Shown here piece by piece: positions 60,001 through 64,000 of a stretch of 64,000 nt of DNA (within the stretch, counting starts at the first letter, position 1; each line of letters opens with the position of its first letter). This stretch comes from Corynespora cassiicola (Eukaryota; Ascomycota; Dothideomycetes; Pleosporales; Corynesporascaceae). The notes beneath the pieces were generated by a model. That model had not been told where the DNA came from, did not search any database, and saw nothing but the letters and a program-made list of their open reading frames with translations. A program made the translations under genes and the position numbers. The DNA lies in NCBI GenBank assembly GCA_022059125.1, contig JAEUWY010000005.1, positions 1,612,001 through 1,676,000 on the forward strand. The letters run 5' to 3'.

Positions 60001-60513
60001 TCCCCTCACGGCCCCCTCAGACCAAGTTGTGCGCGATGCTAATACGGCAAAAAGCAACAACCGCCTCAATGCCAACCGTATGCTACGCGCCCGTAAGATT
60101 CTAGCCTACATTGCGGAGCGCATCGAGCCTACCCCAACAAAGGAGGAGCTCGAGCAAGGTGCCATGAAGCCGGAGGAATATCTCGAAATCTATTGTCAAA
60201 ACCAGGTATGTTGCCTCCAGTGTCCCGGTTTCCCTTGATGCAGAAGAAAAACTGATGTAAGCAGCTCATTCCTCCCACCATGACGCTTGCGTCTATTCGA
60301 GCCCACGTCTGGCGTGGCGGCGGCGATGTCATCCTCTACTACAAGGCCAACGGAAAGAAGGAGATTAAGCAGCGCACTCCTCAAGCCGTGTCACCGTCCG
60401 GTCTCGGTAGCGGCCTCGGTAGCACAGCAGTGTCCGAAGGGAAACCGTCGAGCGATGCCGGCCGGAGCAGTGAGCAGAGCTCCCGCGGCATTGTGGAGGG
60501 AAAAGCGATTTGA
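57025..60513 (+). CDS. WDR48/Bun107-like WD40 protein, cofactor of a ubiquitin-specific protease
   Basis: Seven exons (57025-57058, 57149-57227, 57278-58598, 58645-58855, 58902-59860, 59909-60205, 60265-60513; introns 46-90 nt) give 1049 residues. The N-terminus [20 protein letters not shown] then [20 protein letters not shown] is the usual start of this family. Seven WD40 repeats fill about residues 20-320 ([59 protein letters not shown]). The C-terminal domain with [20 protein letters not shown] and [20 protein letters not shown] is the conserved region of WDR48/UAF1 and fission yeast Bun107. In the known family it binds and activates Ubp9/USP1/12/46-type deubiquitinases. A disordered Ser/Thr-rich insert lies at about 590-800. 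The fourth intron (46 nt, GTAGGA donor, CTGAC branch) is needed for the frame. Confidence 0.92.
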
Positions 60514-60875
60514 TTCTCCATGGTGCGGTGCAGTGCGGTGCGCCATGAATGACGTCTTTTTCTTAAACGATGATATCTGGCGATGAGGGGGCTGCTTTCT
60601 GGTCTTTGAGAAACGGTTTTGTAGTACCTGGCCTGTCTGTACATAGCTGCGCATACCCCCTGATTCGCCATCCGAGATTTACATCGGTGACTTGTTTGAT
60701 GGTTGATTGACGACTAGAGGCTTGATTGGTATAGTATAGTATAGTATAATACAGTGGTTTCGGCCGTTGTTCTATCCTTCTTGGTCGTTGGTGCAGGCTA
60801 TCATCCAACATGCCATGTGCACTTGCTTTCTCGTTCTTTACTCTTACACATTCACCATCAGGATAAATGTCTCTC
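60514..60875. other. Convergent 3' region with a (GTATA)4 repeat
   Basis: 362 bp between convergent stops. A perfect-to-near-perfect (GTATA)4 run lies at 60729-60750. Otherwise no feature. Confidence 0.45.
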
Positions 60876-62061
60876 TTATAGCTCCTCGACACCGCCGAGC
60901 ACATTACTCGCCCACTGATAGGATCCCAGGAAGATGGCACCCCCAGCACTGATCCACCCGACCCTGGGCCCAATGCCCGCGAAGAAGGCCCTCGGCCCAC
61001 TCTCTTTGAGAATGGCACTCAACATGGTGAACATGGGCTGCTTCTCCTTGGCCAGCATCATGCGCGTCTTGAGCACATCCAACGGCGTCGTGATGCCCGC
61101 CGCGACGGCGCCCGCCACACTGCCCAGCAGCCCGCCCTCGAGCCCCGAGACCTCGCGCCCGGAACCCTGGGTGCGGTACCGCTTGAGCGCCTCCCAGAGC
61201 GGGAACTGGATGACGGTGAAGGGCACCTCGCGCATGATTGTGATGCTCCACCCGCGGTACAGCTCGCGCCACACATGCACGACGCCGCGCTCCTGCCTCT
61301 GCCGCAAAATGTGCATGAGCGCGGCCGCGCTCGACGGGTGCTGCGACGCCTGGGCGCGCTGCTTGACGACCTCGGTGGGGACGCGGACGGCGCAGGCGGC
61401 GACCTCGCCGAGGCTGGCGGCCAGCATGTGGACGAGGGCCTCTGCGCGGGCGTCGGGCGCCGTCTCGGCGTAGGCCTTGCCCTCGATGTTGTGCGCGATG
61501 GTGGTCGGGGGCGCGAGGACGGGCGTCAGCGTGCGCTTCAGCGTGTCGTAGGTGGTGAAGAAGAGGGCGGCGCCCGGCGCGGAGCCGATGAGCGCGGAGC
61601 CTACGCCCCGGTATATGCCGGTGAAGCCGCCCGACGAGGCGAAGCCCGAGGAGGATTGGAGGCGCGTTTTCAGCGTGTCGAGCGGGTAGAGGGAGAGGTC
61701 TACGGTGGTGCCTGCGAGGCCGCCGGCCTGGAGGGTGGGTTAGAGGTTTGGGTCTGGGTCTGGGACGGCATCATGGTGGAGGCGAGGAATTGGTTTGAAA
61801 ACGGTAGAAGGAGCTTTTGAGAGTGTGGTGGAAGAGCTTCATTAGGTAGCAGATGGTTGTATCTCGTGCTGGGGCATATCGGCCTGGATCGGAGGGGATC
61901 TCGAGCTATGACAAGCAGGTGCTCGACTTTGCCATTGAACTCGACAGAGGCCCTGGAGGGAGAAAACAGTTGTAGATGGAAACAAGACGTACCATGAGGG
62001 AGCGCAGAAAGGGCGAATCCACCCACGCGCGCCCAGGCGCCGGGTCTAGGACATGCTGCAT
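60876..62061 (-). CDS. PET8: Mitochondrial S-adenosylmethionine carrier (SAMC/Pet8)
   Basis: Two exons (62061-61993, 61727-60876) give 306 residues. Three mitochondrial-carrier signatures appear: YPLDTLKTRLQ, VPTEVVKQRAQ and TPLDVLKTRMM. The sequences GFTGIYRGVGSALIGSAPGA and WRELYRGWSITIMREVPFTV are typical of the SAM carrier rather than other SLC25 members. In the known family it imports S-adenosylmethionine into the matrix in exchange for S-adenosylhomocysteine, for methylation and for biotin and lipoate synthesis. The single intron (61728-61992) is 265 nt, long for this genome. The short exon 1 encodes MQHVLDPAPGRAWVDSPFLR and two or three more residues; its start is the first in-frame ATG. 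It shares a 204-bp divergent promoter with the TCAB1-like gene. Confidence 0.92.
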
Positions 62062-62265
62062 CGTGGTGCGGGTTGCGTTCGGGATGACTGCGCAGGAGCT
62101 CCGATGATACTTTCGGTGGTTTTGGTCCGTGCGCGTACCAGCCCTATGACGCTAGGTAGGGTACAGACGCTAGTAGCGGCGCTAGTGGGTCCTCCATAAC
62201 AATGTTGGTCCTTGATCTGCAGCTTCTTTACTCCGACAACCTTCTTTTGTGGACACAGCTTCGAC
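62062..62265. promoter_or_regulatory. Short bidirectional promoter of SAM carrier and TCAB1-like genes
   Basis: Only 204 bp between the two divergent start codons, so the promoters must overlap. No element was identified by eye. Confidence 0.5.
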
Positions 62266-63917
62266 ATGGAGGAACCTAGGCTGAAGGTAAGGCTTCTGGC
62301 TAGCACAGAAGCAGGCGCAAAGCATGTGACGGTGGACTCTACTCATGAACGCAATTTCAAGATGGGCGAAACAGAACCCAAGAACAGCCAGACTTCAGGC
62401 GTGGATTCCCAGCATGAGGATTGTGTTGAAAGCAATGTTAATGCTGGAGAAATTAAAAACAAGGTGGAATCAATTCCAGGCGAGCTTGAAATGCAATCGA
62501 ACAGCAGCTCCAATGAAGAGGATTCTAGCTGTTCCTCAGACAACGACTCGGACTCGGACGACTCAGACAATCTAGAAAGCTCAGAGCTCAATCCCTCTCG
62601 GGAGGTCTGTCGATATGTGAGCTCAATTAATGAAGCGAAACTGTGAATACTATCTCGGCTTGTTTCTACATTATACGGGTACTGACGTGAGACAGTTTCC
62701 CGGATGGCTTGGGCTTCATCACGGCAGACTACGATCGCACGCTGTCTGTATATGCTATCCCCGCAGATGCCCCCAATGCCTTGGAAGTCATTCCTCTCGA
62801 ACCATATGCTCAGATCAAGCGAGCCGAACCCATCTGGAGTTTTGCGATTCATCCGCGCTTCAGTGTTGCTGATCCAACCACTTCTCACGTTCTAGTGGGC
62901 TGTCGCGATTCATATGTCACCCTCTATAATGCTTTGTGGGATGTCACTCGCAATCAATTTGACGAGAATGGACAACCAGTACCGCCACCACCCGGTCCGC
63001 CGAATATCTCTGCGAAACTTGCAAGCTACAAGATCATTGACCCCATGCGGGAGACCGTGTTAGCACCTAACAGTCTCACCTACAATCACGACGGTACTCG
63101 CTTCATCGCTGGTCTGAAGGACGCTGTCACCATTTTCGATATGGACTACACCGACAGTCCTGTGTTGACCCAGAAAACGATTCCATCGAGAAACAGCAAG
63201 CTCAAAGGCGGTGGTCGTGGCTTTAAAGGCGTTATAAGTGCACTCTCTCTTGCCCCGCAGGCCTCTGGCTCCGGTGGTATTCTGGCCGCAGGCTCTCGCA
63301 CGCGCTGGGTAGCTCTTTACGAGAGCGCAGGGGACGGCAACAAGATCACCGAGTTCTCACTCCCTACAACACTGAGAACCAGATGCAACTCCCAATCTGG
63401 CTCCCCTGGCTCTGATATCGACGACACTCCGGGCTCTGGCATCAGCCAGCTCAAGTGGAGTGCTTGTGGAACTTATCTATACGTGGCGGAGAGGGTGTCG
63501 GACTCTATTCTTATATACGATCGACGGAATTTCGGCTTCGCTTTATCACATTGTGCTGGACGAAATGCGAGGACTAATAACCGACTTGGCTTCGATGTAT
63601 GGTCTGCTAGTACGCACTACCACCAGCCGGGCACATCCGAAGAGGTCTGGGCTGGGGGCATAGATGGAAAAATTCGTATCTGGCGAGATCCCTATTTCAA
63701 AGAAGGGGCATTGGAGGCAGACGAGGTAGTTCAAGTGGGCGAAGATCCAATCACTAGCACACTAGTGCATCCCTATGGCAGCCTTGCTGTGGTATGCTCG
63801 GGACGTTATGAATACGGGCTCGATGTCCCGACTAGTGAAAAGGGTCTTTTGATGGATAGGCCGGGATGTCCAAAGCTGCGGCAGTGGGGATCTGTGGATA
63901 TTCTGGGGCTGACTTGA
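62266..63917 (+). CDS. TCAB1/WRAP53-like WD40 protein
   Basis: Two exons (62266-62642, 62696-63917; 53-nt intron with GTGAAT donor and TACTGAC branch) give 532 residues. The first 120 residues are acidic and serine-rich (EEDSSCSSDNDSDSDDSDNL). After the splice, LFPDGLGFITADYDRTLSVY then IWSFAIHPRFSVADP begin the WD40 propeller. Family-typical segments follow: GCRDSYVTLYNALWD, AGSRTRWVALYES, LKWSACGTYLYVAERVSDS, DVWSASTHYHQ and VWAGGIDGKIRIWRDP. Fungal members of this TCAB1/WRAP53 group include yeast Swt21, linked to pre-mRNA splicing; in animals WRAP53 guides scaRNAs and telomerase RNA to Cajal bodies. The donor after AAGCGAAACT was chosen because it gives the correct phase and a classic branch site; an upstream GTGAGC donor (62616) gives the wrong phase. 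Confidence 0.85.
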
Positions 63918-64000
63918 TCACGGGAAAGAATTCTGGTTGCGTAAGAGGCGCGGTCATCTGGTGGGGAGCCAAGATTTATATGAACAGAGGGATACCATGG
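63918..64000. other. Downstream edge of the window
   Basis: 83 bases after the TCAB1-like stop; nothing can be said. Confidence 0.3.

Noticed and set aside
62616..62695. Alternative GTGAGC donor at 62616 in the TCAB1-like gene
   Set aside because: It joins in the wrong phase to the WD40 frame; the donor at 62643 fits.

Overview
This window is nuclear DNA of a filamentous ascomycete (Pezizomycotina). The evidence is short introns (mostly 46-110 nt) with GTRNGT donors, CTRAC-like branch points and YAG acceptors, and several protein families typical of or restricted to filamentous fungi: Goodbye and other STAND/NACHT proteins, an ENA-type sodium ATPase, an SPX-ankyrin-GDPD phosphodiesterase and a Bun107-type WD protein. 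The class cannot be fixed from sequence alone. No rRNA, tRNA, CRISPR array or intact transposon was recognised. Gene structures were spliced by hand from reading frame, splice signals and family conservation, so exon edges are predictions.

Layout. 1-4.7 kb: a divergent pair, the 5' part of a Rev7/MAD2L2 HORMA protein (minus) and a full importin-9/Kap114 gene (plus). 5.4-7.2 kb: a short NACHT STAND gene with no C-terminal repeats (minus). 7.2-15.6 kb and 16.9-24.4 kb: two long gene-poor stretches rich in simple repeats, flanking one intronless gene for a proline/tyrosine-rich protein of unknown function (15638-16879). 24.4-27.7 kb: the splicing factor Cef1/Cdc5 (minus) and a small two-exon gene (plus).

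28-47 kb is an accessory-looking block. It holds a serine beta-lactamase-like hydrolase with a disturbed gene structure, a secreted HSP70/actin-fold-like protein, a 3-hydroxyisobutyrate-dehydrogenase-like enzyme, an F-box-like protein, a secreted GH2 beta-mannosidase facing an MFS transporter, and a 1457-residue Goodbye-NACHT-TPR protein ending in a ZZ-like zinc cluster.

47-64 kb returns to conserved genes: the ENA P-type Na+ ATPase, a Gde1-like glycerophosphodiesterase whose reading frame appears to need a 4-nt micro-exon, a WDR48/Bun107 homologue, the mitochondrial S-adenosylmethionine carrier and a TCAB1/WRAP53-like WD40 protein.

Most genes are unrelated housekeeping neighbours. Two pairings suggest joint function: beta-mannosidase with the divergent MFS transporter (possible oligosaccharide use), and two STAND receptors in one window (possible non-self recognition). 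The points most worth a second look are the micro-exon, the ZZ-capped NLR, the repeat-less NLR, the broken hydrolase and the isolated gene in the gene-poor region.
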